Shown piece by piece: positions 27,005 to 34,319 of a DNA stretch of 64,000 bases. The position numbers were made by a program, and so were the translations under genes. The notes under the pieces are model-generated. The model was given only the letters and a program-made list of their open reading frames with translations. It ran no database searches and was not told the origin of the DNA. How positions within the stretch are numbered: the stretch's first letter is position 1; every line of letters begins with the position of its first letter. Origin of the DNA: Candidatus Poribacteria bacterium (GTDB taxonomy: Bacteria > Poribacteria > WGA-4E > WGA-3G); assembly GCA_022820835.1 (NCBI GenBank), contig JAJEET010000092.1:1-64000 (forward strand), in the 5' to 3' direction.

Positions 27005-27755
27005 CCTCTCGGAGTTGACAAAATACTTTGGTAAGTTATGTGCCGTTGATGCACTCACATTGCAAGTTGATGCAGGTGAGATATTCGGGTTTCTTGGACC
27101 CAACGGCGCGGGAAAGACGACAACTATCAATATGCTCACTGGATTACTCCGTCCGACATCTGGGACAGCAACACTCGCCGGATACGACATCCAGCAACAA
27201 AGCCTACAAGCAAAGGCTATTCTCGGATTGATGCCGGATACACCACAACTCTATGAAGCATTGACCGGTCGGCAGTTTGTCCGTATGATCGCCGATCTAT
27301 ATGAGGTGCCACCGAAACAAGCCGAAAATGAGATGGATACCCTACTTGACCTACTTGAGCTTAACAATGCCGCCGATGACCAGATTAAAGGATATTCCTA
27401 CGGTATGCAGAAAAAGATTCTGCTTATATCGCTACTCGTCCATCACCCGAAGATCCTCTTTCTTGATGAACCTACAAGCGGGTTGGATCCGAGAAGTGCT
27501 CGCACTGTCCGGGAAATCTTGCGTGAACGTTGTGAGAAAGGATGTACCGTCTTTATGACGACACATATCCTCGAAATCGCCGAACGGATTTGCGACCGCG
27601 TCGGTATTATCAGTAAAGGACGACTTATCGCTGTCGGAACGCTCGCGGAACTACAGCAGAGAAAGCGTGAAAGCCATGCAGATCCGACCAATGATAACCC
27701 GCAGCAGACCGAAACGTTGGAGGATATTTTCCTTGATCTAACGGCAGATGCCTAA
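26997..27755 (+). CDS. ABC transporter ATP-binding protein
   Basis: A 252-residue ATPase with Walker A GPNGAGKTTT (about residues 34-43), a Q-loop after it, a signature region YSYGMQKKI and Walker B ILFLDEPTSGLD, plus the switch His in TTHILE. The signature replaces the usual LSGGQ by YSYGM, as in many ABC-2 exporters of the CcmA/NatA type. It starts inside the PspA-like gene and is followed by the permease gene. It powers export of an unknown substrate. Confidence 0.93.
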   Translation: MINLSELTKYFGKLCAVDALTLQVDAGEIFGFLGPNGAGKTTTINMLTGLLRPTSGTATLAGYDIQQQSLQAKAILGLMPDTPQLYEALTGRQFVRMIADLYEVPPKQAENEMDTLLDLLELNNAADDQIKGYSYGMQKKILLISLLVHHPKILFLDEPTSGLDPRSARTVREILRERCEKGCTVFMTTHILEIAERICDRVGIISKGRLIAVGTLAELQQRKRESHADPTNDNPQQTETLEDIFLDLTADA

Positions 27756-27815
27756 AAAATCAGCTGTTAACTGCGAACCATCCATGCTGATAGGCAAAAA
27801 CCGAAACCATTTCTC

Positions 27816-29447
27816 ATGATAAAAAATATCAGCGTCCTATTAAAAGCCGATTATCAAGGATGGGTGAATAACCTTAAACACAGCAGGGAAACGTGGCGAA
27901 AAGGCGTTTTAAAAGGCATTGCCTATCTTGTTCTTATCATCGCTCTGTCGGTGTTAGGCAACTCCCTTTTTAGCCACTTGCGTCTTACGGAAGCAAGCCC
28001 CACGCTTCTATTGGGTGTTATTAACGGGTTCGTAGCATTCGGCGTTATTGTCGTTGCTAAGGAGTTAATGGAAGGCTCACTGAAGATTCTATATGAGGCA
28101 CCGGACACCGCACTTTTACACGCCACACCGATGCGTCCAGTGGCGATTTTCGGGTATAAGCTCGTCCACCTTACGATCACGCGCCTCTTGAGCATTCTCT
28201 GTTTTCTGGGACCGCCGTGGGTGATGTTCGGGTTAATATTTGAAGTGCCGTGGCATTTTTATATTGGACTATTTCCGACGTGCGTGTGTCTGCTCATAGT
28301 CATCGCGAGTTATGTTACCATCAGTATGATGTTCATCGCTCGCTTTTTCTCGTCCGGAGGACTCATTACAACGCTCAAGGTCCTCGGGACAGCAGTTAGC
28401 GTGACGGTGGGGTTCCTTTTACCGTTGACACTGTTTACGTCGTTTGATGCTATACCGGTGAAACAGTTTTTGCTCGATTGGGCAGCCCCAGAAACAACAG
28501 ATGCAACCGCAAAATGGTATCCACACGAATGGATCGGGCAACTCCTATTGATCTGGACAGATGAATCTACAATACAAGCCCGATGGAGATGGGTACTCGG
28601 AGGTATCGGCGGAAGTGCTCTCTCTATGATGCTGGCAACACTCGTCGCGCAACTGATTTATCAGCGCGGGTGGGAAAATATCCGACTGTTGAAGGTTTCC
28701 AAGCGTAAACCGATACGCCGCAATGGCGACACTAAAGCATCGTGGCTAAATGGTATCGCCGTGGCTCTCGGACGGGGTCCGATAAAAGCCATGATGCTAA
28801 AAGATTTTCTGATCTTTGTCAGACATAGTGGACGGCTAATCGCGATACTAATGCTTACGCTTTTTCTGGCAGTCCACATCGGTGTCCTGTTTATAAACAA
28901 GGGCGGTGTGAACGCTGCAGAAAGTCTTACCGTGCAGATCGTACTATACAGCATTCTTATTACTTTCGGTATTAGCTGTAACGGTTTTCGGGATGAAGCA
29001 AAAACGTGGTGGATGCTGAAATCTGCACCTGTCACACCGAGATTGGTATTTATCGGAAAATTCTTGACTGCACTCCTCTGTGCTTTGGCTTATGCTGAAT
29101 TCTGGTCCTTGATCGCAGTTTATCTACTGCCAATCCCAACGGACGATCAGATGTCGGTGATGCTGACACCTGTCATAACACTCCCAGCAGGATGTGCATT
29201 GAATACAGCAATCGGAACATTGCCGTGGATGGCGGAATTAACACAACAACCCAAACCAATGTTACGGGTTATAACCTTCACAGTCATACTCATCGCTGAT
29301 GTTGGGCTCATCATTGTGCCGGTGATAGCGTGGCACACAAACAGTTTCGTTCTCTTTTCAGGGTTGATGTTTGTCCTCGTTGCTGTGTTCATAATGTCCT
29401 ACAGATGGGGTATAAGCAACCTTCGTAAATTGTTAGTGGCACAATAG
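27816..29447 (+). CDS. ABC exporter permease, large ABC-2-like membrane protein
   Basis: A 543-residue protein with about a dozen hydrophobic segments in two halves separated by a cytosolic loop (about residues 285-330). It resembles the large single-chain permeases that pair with NatA-type ATPases. A Leu-rich first helix pair and KELMEGSLKILYEAPDTALLHATPM are typical of this group. It lies 60 bases after the ATPase gene and is probably its membrane partner. The substrate is unknown. Confidence 0.8.
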   Translation: MIKNISVLLKADYQGWVNNLKHSRETWRKGVLKGIAYLVLIIALSVLGNSLFSHLRLTEASPTLLLGVINGFVAFGVIVVAKELMEGSLKILYEAPDTALLHATPMRPVAIFGYKLVHLTITRLLSILCFLGPPWVMFGLIFEVPWHFYIGLFPTCVCLLIVIASYVTISMMFIARFFSSGGLITTLKVLGTAVSVTVGFLLPLTLFTSFDAIPVKQFLLDWAAPETTDATAKWYPHEWIGQLLLIWTDESTIQARWRWVLGGIGGSALSMMLATLVAQLIYQRGWENIRLLKVSKRKPIRRNGDTKASWLNGIAVALGRGPIKAMMLKDFLIFVRHSGRLIAILMLTLFLAVHIGVLFINKGGVNAAESLTVQIVLYSILITFGISCNGFRDEAKTWWMLKSAPVTPRLVFIGKFLTALLCALAYAEFWSLIAVYLLPIPTDDQMSVMLTPVITLPAGCALNTAIGTLPWMAELTQQPKPMLRVITFTVILIADVGLIIVPVIAWHTNSFVLFSGLMFVLVAVFIMSYRWGISNLRKLLVAQ

Positions 29448-29470
29448 CAGAGTAACCGTACATTAAAAAA

Positions 29471-29533
29471 CTGCAGATGAGGTTTGCAACCCCGCAATAA
29501 TAAACACTGCAGGCGGGGTTTGCAGCCCCGCCT
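29471..29533. repeat. Two tandem copies of a GC-rich palindromic repeat
   Basis: ctgcagatgaggtttgcaac (from 29471) and ctgcaggcggggtttgcagc (from 29507) are imperfect direct copies of one unit. The second folds as GGCGGGG (29512-29518) with CCCCGCC (29526-29532) around a 7-base loop. It may act as a weak terminator for the exporter operon. Related palindromes occur at 44391-44419 and 53243-53261. Confidence 0.65.
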
Positions 29534-29569
29534 ACAAAGAAATTCATAATCGCTAAGAAAGAAGGAAAA

Positions 29570-30088
29570 ATGTTAATAGAATATGAGGATATAACACCGA
29601 ATATACACGCCTCCGTCTTCGTTGCACCGGGTGCGATGATTATTGGCGATGTAACCATTGGTGAGGAATCGAGCATCTGGTTTAACAGTGTGCTCCGCGG
29701 GGATTTAGAACCCATCCGCATCGGGTGCCGAACTAACGTACAGGACGGTGCAGTTATACACATGGACAAAGAGATCCCGTGCCTTATCGGAGATGATGTC
29801 ACAATCGGACACGGTGCGATCCTCCATAGCTGCACGATCCGCAACGAAGCACTGATTGGGATGGGCGCGATTCTTTTGACAGGTTCGGTCATCGGTGAAC
29901 GGGCTATTGTCGCTGCTGGAACGCTTGTGCGCGAGGGGCAGGAAATCCCACCGGGGGCGGTTGCTATGGGAGTACCCGCGAAAGTTCGACGTGAGGCTAC
30001 CGAGGCTGAACTTGAACGCGTCCGGCACGGTAAGGACGATTACGTCTTGCGTGGCAAATTAATGCAAAAATCTACTTTGACATCTTAA
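29570..30088 (+). CDS. Gamma-class carbonic anhydrase family protein
   Basis: A 172-residue left-handed beta-helix protein. NSVLRGDLEPIRIG and NVQDGAVIHMD supply the conserved Arg, Asp, Gln and first His. IGDDVTIGHGAILHSC supplies the other two metal-binding His residues. This fits the YrdA/PaaY/gamma-carbonic anhydrase family, zinc or iron enzymes hydrating carbon dioxide, though many members have no proven activity. A ribosome site (aagaaggaaa) precedes the ATG. Confidence 0.92.
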   Translation: MLIEYEDITPNIHASVFVAPGAMIIGDVTIGEESSIWFNSVLRGDLEPIRIGCRTNVQDGAVIHMDKEIPCLIGDDVTIGHGAILHSCTIRNEALIGMGAILLTGSVIGERAIVAAGTLVREGQEIPPGAVAMGVPAKVRREATEAELERVRHGKDDYVLRGKLMQKSTLTS

Positions 30089-30130
30089 TAGGTACATTTT
30101 ATTTTACGATAACCGGTAAAAAGGAAGATT

Positions 30131-31171
30131 ATGGCAAAACGAACATGTTTGATGATTGGTGGAAGTGGTATGGCAGGGGGCTGGATCCACAACTTCACGA
30201 CTAATTTCAGTGACCGGATCGAGATCATCGGTTTGGCGGATGTGAACACAGACGTTCTCGCAGCGCAAGGCGAGGCGTTAGGACTTAGTGCCTCACAACG
30301 CTTCACGGACTTTAACGAGGCGTGTGCAGCCGTCAAAGCAGACTTTTGTGGTGTGGCGACCCCACCCCAATTTCACAGTCCTGCCGCAATTGCCGCCATG
30401 GAAAACGGGATGCCCGTTATCTGCGAAAAACCGATCGCGGATACCTTGGACGCAGCGAAAGCGATGGTGCGCACCGCACAGAAAACAGGATTACCCTGCG
30501 CGATTATCCAAAACTATCGCTACGCGAACAATAAACAGGAATTAATACGTATCCGTGATGAAGGTAGATTGGGACGACTTCAGCATATCGTAGGTAGATA
30601 CGCATGCGACTATCGTCGCTATCTCTCTTGGGGAAAAGAGTGGCGACACGATATGGATTTCGCCCTCCTCTTTGAAGGCTCCGTTCACCATTTAGACATG
30701 CTCCGATTCCTCTCCGGTGGCGATTGTGAAACCTTGATCGGATTCGGCTGGAACCCGGAATGGTCGAGTTTCCAGCACTACTCCAGTGGTCTCTATATGA
30801 TGCGTATGGATAACGGCGTTCATACCTCTTATGAAGGGAACAGTTCGGCTGCGGGGATCATTAATTGTTGGAATTCTGAACACTACCGAGCAGAATTTGA
30901 GCAGGGCGCGGTCGAAATCGCAGGTGGAAACCAGATGAGGATCCACCGCGTCGGTGGGGAAACAGAGGTCTACGAGGCACCACCGATCCCCTATTACGCA
31001 CATACGCATCTGTTCGATGAGTTCCTAAACTGGCTTGATGGCGGCGAACCTTCTGATACACGTATTGAGGACAACATCAAAAGTTTTGTCCTCGTCATCG
31101 CTGCAATGGAAACATCCGTTGACGGACAACCGAAAAAAATTGCTGATTACCTCAGCGATTTGAATCTCTAA
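30131..31171 (+). CDS. Gfo/Idh/MocA family oxidoreductase
   Basis: A 346-residue protein with an N-terminal Rossmann domain (MIGGSGMAGGWIHNF, then GLADVNTDVL), the conserved CEKPIADTLDAAKAM loop with the catalytic Lys of the E-K-P motif, and a C-terminal alpha/beta domain with a His-containing segment SVHHLDMLRFL. These enzymes oxidise or reduce sugars and inositols with NAD(P). The substrate is unknown. The start ATG follows aaggaag by a suitable distance. Confidence 0.9.
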   Translation: MAKRTCLMIGGSGMAGGWIHNFTTNFSDRIEIIGLADVNTDVLAAQGEALGLSASQRFTDFNEACAAVKADFCGVATPPQFHSPAAIAAMENGMPVICEKPIADTLDAAKAMVRTAQKTGLPCAIIQNYRYANNKQELIRIRDEGRLGRLQHIVGRYACDYRRYLSWGKEWRHDMDFALLFEGSVHHLDMLRFLSGGDCETLIGFGWNPEWSSFQHYSSGLYMMRMDNGVHTSYEGNSSAAGIINCWNSEHYRAEFEQGAVEIAGGNQMRIHRVGGETEVYEAPPIPYYAHTHLFDEFLNWLDGGEPSDTRIEDNIKSFVLVIAAMETSVDGQPKKIADYLSDLNL

Positions 31172-31218
31172 GGCGAACTCGCATTCGTAAAGCACTGCGC
31201 GTCGGATAGGTATAGACT

Positions 31219-31527
31219 ATGCTCAATCCAAACGACGAACTGAACAACGAAATACCGACGCTCCTTGAGGACATCCCAGAATCGGAGCAGCGCGCCTTAC
31301 TTCAAAAAGCTGCAACATGGATTGTCCGGCGAGGTCTCACCGCACCGGCAATTATTGCCTTGGAGACCTGCAAGCCTCTCAACTTTTTGGGGAGTCAATT
31401 TCTGATTGCCTTCAGTCCTTTTGTTCAGGCGATTTTCAAAGGCGATGAATACCACAAATTCGCACTCATCTTGGAAAAAGATGCGAACGTTGAACTACTG
31501 ATTGAATTGATTGAGACGCAGTCATAA
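31219..31527 (+). CDS. Hypothetical protein, 102 residues
   Basis: A small acidic protein (LLEDIPESEQRALLQKAATWIVRRG...) with no recognised motif, signal or membrane anchor beyond a moderately hydrophobic middle (IALETCKPLNFLGSQFLIAF). It follows the Gfo/Idh gene by 47 bases on the same strand and is probably co-transcribed. It may belong to a conserved lineage-specific family, but I do not recognise one. Confidence 0.55.
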   Translation: MLNPNDELNNEIPTLLEDIPESEQRALLQKAATWIVRRGLTAPAIIALETCKPLNFLGSQFLIAFSPFVQAIFKGDEYHKFALILEKDANVELLIELIETQS

Positions 31528-31555
31528 CCACAGAGGAATAGATATCGGAGGAATA

Positions 31556-31699
31556 GTTATCAGTTCTTAACTCTCGGTTTTCAGTTACAAGAGGTTTTTG
31601 TGGCTTTAACCATCAACTCGTACGTTTGTAAAATGTGGCGGTTTCCGAAGTTAATGGTTAAACAGCCCCTTCTTCTACTGATAACCGATAACTGATAAT
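31556..31699. repeat. MITE-like inverted-repeat element with GTTATCAGTT ends
   Basis: GTTATCAGTT (31556-31565) is mirrored by AACTGATAAT (31690-31699). Inside, TTTAACCAT (31605-31613) pairs with ATGGTTAAA (31654-31662). The 144-base unit has no gene and ends 11 bases before the E2 start codon. A sister element with the same ends occupies 56008-56190. Confidence 0.65.
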
Positions 31700-31710
31700 C
31701 ACATAAAAAT

Positions 31711-33075
31711 ATGGCAGTAGAACTAAAAATGCTTCAGATGGATCAGACGATGACCAAAGGCAAAATCGGGAAATGGCTCGTCAAGGAAGGTGATACCGTC
31801 ACCGAAGGACAACCGTTGCTGGAGATTGAGACCGATAAGGTCGTCCATGAACAGGAATCCCCCACCGACGGTATTATTGCCCAGATCCTTGCTGAAGAAG
31901 GCACCAATGTCCCCGTCAACGCTATACTGGCTGTTATCGGAGCACCGGGGGAAGAAGTCGCACGCGTTGAGATAGATACAGCGGCAGAACAGCCGCAAAA
32001 ACCGAAACAAGAAGACCCCGTGAAACCCGTCCAACCGACACCGATACCATCGCCTACTGGTGATGCCCCGAAAGCCTCGCCTGCCGCGCGTCAACTCGCC
32101 GAAAAACTCGCCATTAATCTGACCGAAGTCAAACCGTCTGGACCCGGCGGACGCATCCTTGAAAGTGATGTTCAACGATATATCGACTTGAGGGGACCAG
32201 CACCTTCAGCCGAAACGACACGACTCAAGGCATCTCCACTCGCGAGGCGACTGGCGAAAGAGCACGGTGTCAATCTGACTTCAATTGCCGGTTCTGGACC
32301 GGAGGGTAGAATCGTCCGAGACGATGTGTTACAAGTCGCAAGTGCAGTCCCCGAAGTGCCTGTTGTGGAAACCCCAGCACCTCAGCAAGCAGTGGAAGTC
32401 ATTGCTATGGAGGGTATCCGCGGAATTATCGCCGAACGGATGACACTCAGCACTCAGACGAACGCCAGTGTCACACTCCATACCGAAGTTGACGCAACGG
32501 CATTTGTTGAATTGCGTGGGATGCTCAATGAGAAACTACAAGCAAGAGAGGTCAACCTCACCTATACCGACCTACTTATAAAAATCGTGGCAAACGCTTT
32601 ACGCGAACATCCACGCCTCAATGCTACACTCACGGATGAAGGCATCCATCTATTACCAGAAATTAACATCGGAGTAGCAGTTGCATTGGAAGATGGATTG
32701 GTGGTACCAGTGGTTCGGAATGCTGATAAGGAGCGGTTATCGGAGATTTCGACACAGGTAAAAGATTTTGCTGAACGGGCACGTGGTAATCAGTTGACAC
32801 CCGGGGAACTTCAAGGTGGGACCTTTACGATTACGAATCTCGGAAACTTCGGAATTGATGCGTTCACACCGATCATCAATCCGCCGGAGAGTGCGATTCT
32901 TGGGGTGGGTCGGATTCTGAAGAAGCCGGTCGTTCATAACGACGAGATTGTTATCCGGAGTATGCTGACGTTGAGTCTAACGTTTGACCATCGTGTGATA
33001 GATGGCGCGCCTGCAGCACAGTTTTTACAAACGGTCACTGGCTATATTCAAGATCCGTATCTATTGTTGGTGTAG
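31711..33075 (+). CDS. Dihydrolipoamide acyltransferase, E2 of a 2-oxoacid dehydrogenase complex
   Basis: A 454-residue protein. The lipoyl domain (residues 1-80) carries the lipoyl-lysine in ETDKVVHE (Lys43). A Pro/Lys-rich linker is followed by two peripheral-subunit-binding domains (about 118-150, PSGPGGRILESDVQ; and 172-208, GSGPEGRIVRDDVL). The catalytic domain ends with FDHRVIDGAPAAQFL (His427 in the DHRxxDG motif). The family moves acyl groups from lipoyl to CoA in pyruvate, oxoglutarate or branched-chain dehydrogenase complexes. No E1 or E3 genes flank it, so the exact complex is undetermined. Two binding domains in one chain are unusual. Confidence 0.92.
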   Translation: MAVELKMLQMDQTMTKGKIGKWLVKEGDTVTEGQPLLEIETDKVVHEQESPTDGIIAQILAEEGTNVPVNAILAVIGAPGEEVARVEIDTAAEQPQKPKQEDPVKPVQPTPIPSPTGDAPKASPAARQLAEKLAINLTEVKPSGPGGRILESDVQRYIDLRGPAPSAETTRLKASPLARRLAKEHGVNLTSIAGSGPEGRIVRDDVLQVASAVPEVPVVETPAPQQAVEVIAMEGIRGIIAERMTLSTQTNASVTLHTEVDATAFVELRGMLNEKLQAREVNLTYTDLLIKIVANALREHPRLNATLTDEGIHLLPEINIGVAVALEDGLVVPVVRNADKERLSEISTQVKDFAERARGNQLTPGELQGGTFTITNLGNFGIDAFTPIINPPESAILGVGRILKKPVVHNDEIVIRSMLTLSLTFDHRVIDGAPAAQFLQTVTGYIQDPYLLLV

Positions 33076-33078
33076 TGT

Positions 33079-33474
33079 CTACCAACGTTCTGTCTGTAGC
33101 GATTCAACTTCATCGAAATGTGCGTCTCGCGTGACGAGAATTAAATCGTGTTGCATAGCAATTGCTGCGATCCAGATGTCGTTGTCCGGGATAAGAGTTC
33201 CTTTGCGTCGCAGCCGATCTTTGATGATTCCAAACCACTGTGCCGTTTCCAAACCAGAAGAAAAGAGTGGAAATCGCTGTGTCAGTCTGTTGACTCTCGT
33301 CAGATTTTCTATAGGTCTATTTGATTTCCGCGCACCATAATAAAGTTCACCGACCACAGGCGAAGCCAAGAACAATTTTTCAGTATTTTGTACTTTTTCT
33401 TCGATTGCTTTATCTTCGGCAAACATCCCGATAATAATATTGGTATCTAAAAGGTACCTACCATTCTGACTCAT
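33079..33474 (-). CDS. vapC: VapC-type PIN-domain toxin
   Basis: A 131-residue PIN nuclease with RYLLDTNIIIGMF (first acidic residue, Asp10), VVGELYYGARKS (Glu) and DNDIWIAAIAMQHDLILVTRDAHFDEV (last Asp residues), the standard VapC set for RNA cleavage. The frame extends further upstream, but the ATG at 33474 begins at the conserved fold and overlaps the antitoxin gene by 17 bases, the usual VapBC arrangement. Its stop is 3 bases from the stop of the convergent E2 gene. Confidence 0.9.
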   Translation of the reverse strand: MSQNGRYLLDTNIIIGMFAEDKAIEEKVQNTEKLFLASPVVGELYYGARKSNRPIENLTRVNRLTQRFPLFSSGLETAQWFGIIKDRLRRKGTLIPDNDIWIAAIAMQHDLILVTRDAHFDEVESLQTERW

Positions 33475-33691
33475 CGATCTGTCCACAGTCCTCCTCAATC
33501 GCCCGCTTTATTTCTTCAATATCCTCGGGTGGGAACAGCCCAGCAGCAAATTCAACCAACTCTTTACCAGATATACCTTTTGGAGATTCTCCGGACAACT
33601 CTAACGTAAAATCTAAAACCTGTCTCTGTTTTCCGGGCGAGAGATTTTCTAATCGCTGCATAATTTCTTGGATAGTTGTTAATTCTTCCAT
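33458..33691 (-). CDS. Antitoxin of the PIN-toxin pair (small helical, DUF2281-like)
   Basis: A 77-residue acidic protein: IQEIMQRLENLSPGKQRQVLDF, then FAAGLFPPEDIEEIKRAIEED. The first part looks like the small DUF2281-type antitoxins that precede VapC-like toxins. The start ATG at 33691 follows a strong ribosome site (aaaaaggaggc); the longer frame to 33736 has none. The 3' end overlaps the toxin start. It should bind the toxin through its C terminus and may bind its own promoter. Two further paralogues lie upstream. Confidence 0.8.
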   Translation of the reverse strand: MEELTTIQEIMQRLENLSPGKQRQVLDFTLELSGESPKGISGKELVEFAAGLFPPEDIEEIKRAIEEDCGQIDESEW

Positions 33692-33777
33692 TGTGTTGCC
33701 TCCTTTTTGATTAGAGAATGGTATTTCTATACCCACTGATCTCTTAAAAAGATTTTATCACAGGTCGTCTGAGAAAA

Positions 33778-34023
33778 TCAACGCTTTTTGGTATGCTGTC
33801 CTTGTGATAACGATGCCATTCCGCACCCTTCCTCAATAGTTTGCTTCATGATTTCTAAATCTTCCTTTGAAATCGTTCCAGCGAATTGAAGCAGATTTTT
33901 CCCTGGATAGTGCTTTGCCAACTCACCCGTAAGTTCTAACCCAAAATCCAAAACCTGTTTCTGTTGCAGGGGCGTGAGTTTTTCTATCTGTTCCAAAAGT
34001 TTCTGCTTTAAATTTTCCATCAT
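33778..34023 (-). CDS. Second antitoxin paralogue, without an intact toxin
   Basis: An 81-residue protein homologous to the antitoxin at 33458 (LTPLQQKQVLDFGLELTGEL, then FAGTISKEDLEIMKQTIEEGC) but with a different, basic C terminus ending HTKKR. The start ATG at 34023 (or the adjacent ATG at 34020) follows aaaaggaggtcgc. No PIN gene follows. Upstream it is joined in frame to an 18-codon toxin-like remnant (34024-34077). The changed tail suggests it no longer needs to bind the original toxin. Confidence 0.7.
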   Translation of the reverse strand: MMENLKQKLLEQIEKLTPLQQKQVLDFGLELTGELAKHYPGKNLLQFAGTISKEDLEIMKQTIEEGCGMASLSQGQHTKKR

Positions 34024-34077
34024 GCGACCTCCTTTTAGTTCAAGTATGCGTATATTGTTCTTACCATTCTGACGCAT
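34024..34077 (-). pseudogene. Remnant of a second vapC start
   Basis: From ATG 34077 the minus strand reads MRQNGKNNIRILE..., whose first codons match the intact toxin start MSQNGRY at base level (gtcagaatggta shared). It overlaps the end of the antitoxin at 34061 just as the intact vapC overlaps its antitoxin. After 18 codons it runs in frame into the next antitoxin. I read this as a vapC that lost nearly all of its body by deletion. Confidence 0.55.
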
Positions 34078-34291
34078 GGACTTGCTCACAATCTTCTTCA
34101 ATCGCTTGCTTCATTTCTTCAAGGTCTTCTAAGGGAATCGTTCCGGCAAATTTAAGAAATTCCTTAATAGATGTCCCTTCTGGCAATTCACCCGAGAGTT
34201 CCATCGTGAAGTCTAGAACCTCTTGCTGTTGCCCGGGCGAAAGATTTTCTAATCGCTGGACAATCTCTTGGATAGTTGTTGGGTCTCTCAT
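34061..34291 (-). CDS. Third antitoxin paralogue
   Basis: A 76-residue protein very similar to the antitoxin at 33458 (IQEIVQRLENLSPGQQQEVLDF; ends EEDCEQVHASEW versus EEDCGQIDESEW). The ATG at 34291 follows aaaaggaggc. It begins 28 bases downstream of the res stop on the same strand, so it may be read from the restriction operon. It once preceded its own toxin, of which only a remnant is left. Confidence 0.75.
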   Translation of the reverse strand: MRDPTTIQEIVQRLENLSPGQQQEVLDFTMELSGELPEGTSIKEFLKFAGTIPLEDLEEMKQAIEEDCEQVHASEW

Positions 34292-34319
34292 TGTGTCGCC
34301 TCCTTTTGAATGAAATTTC

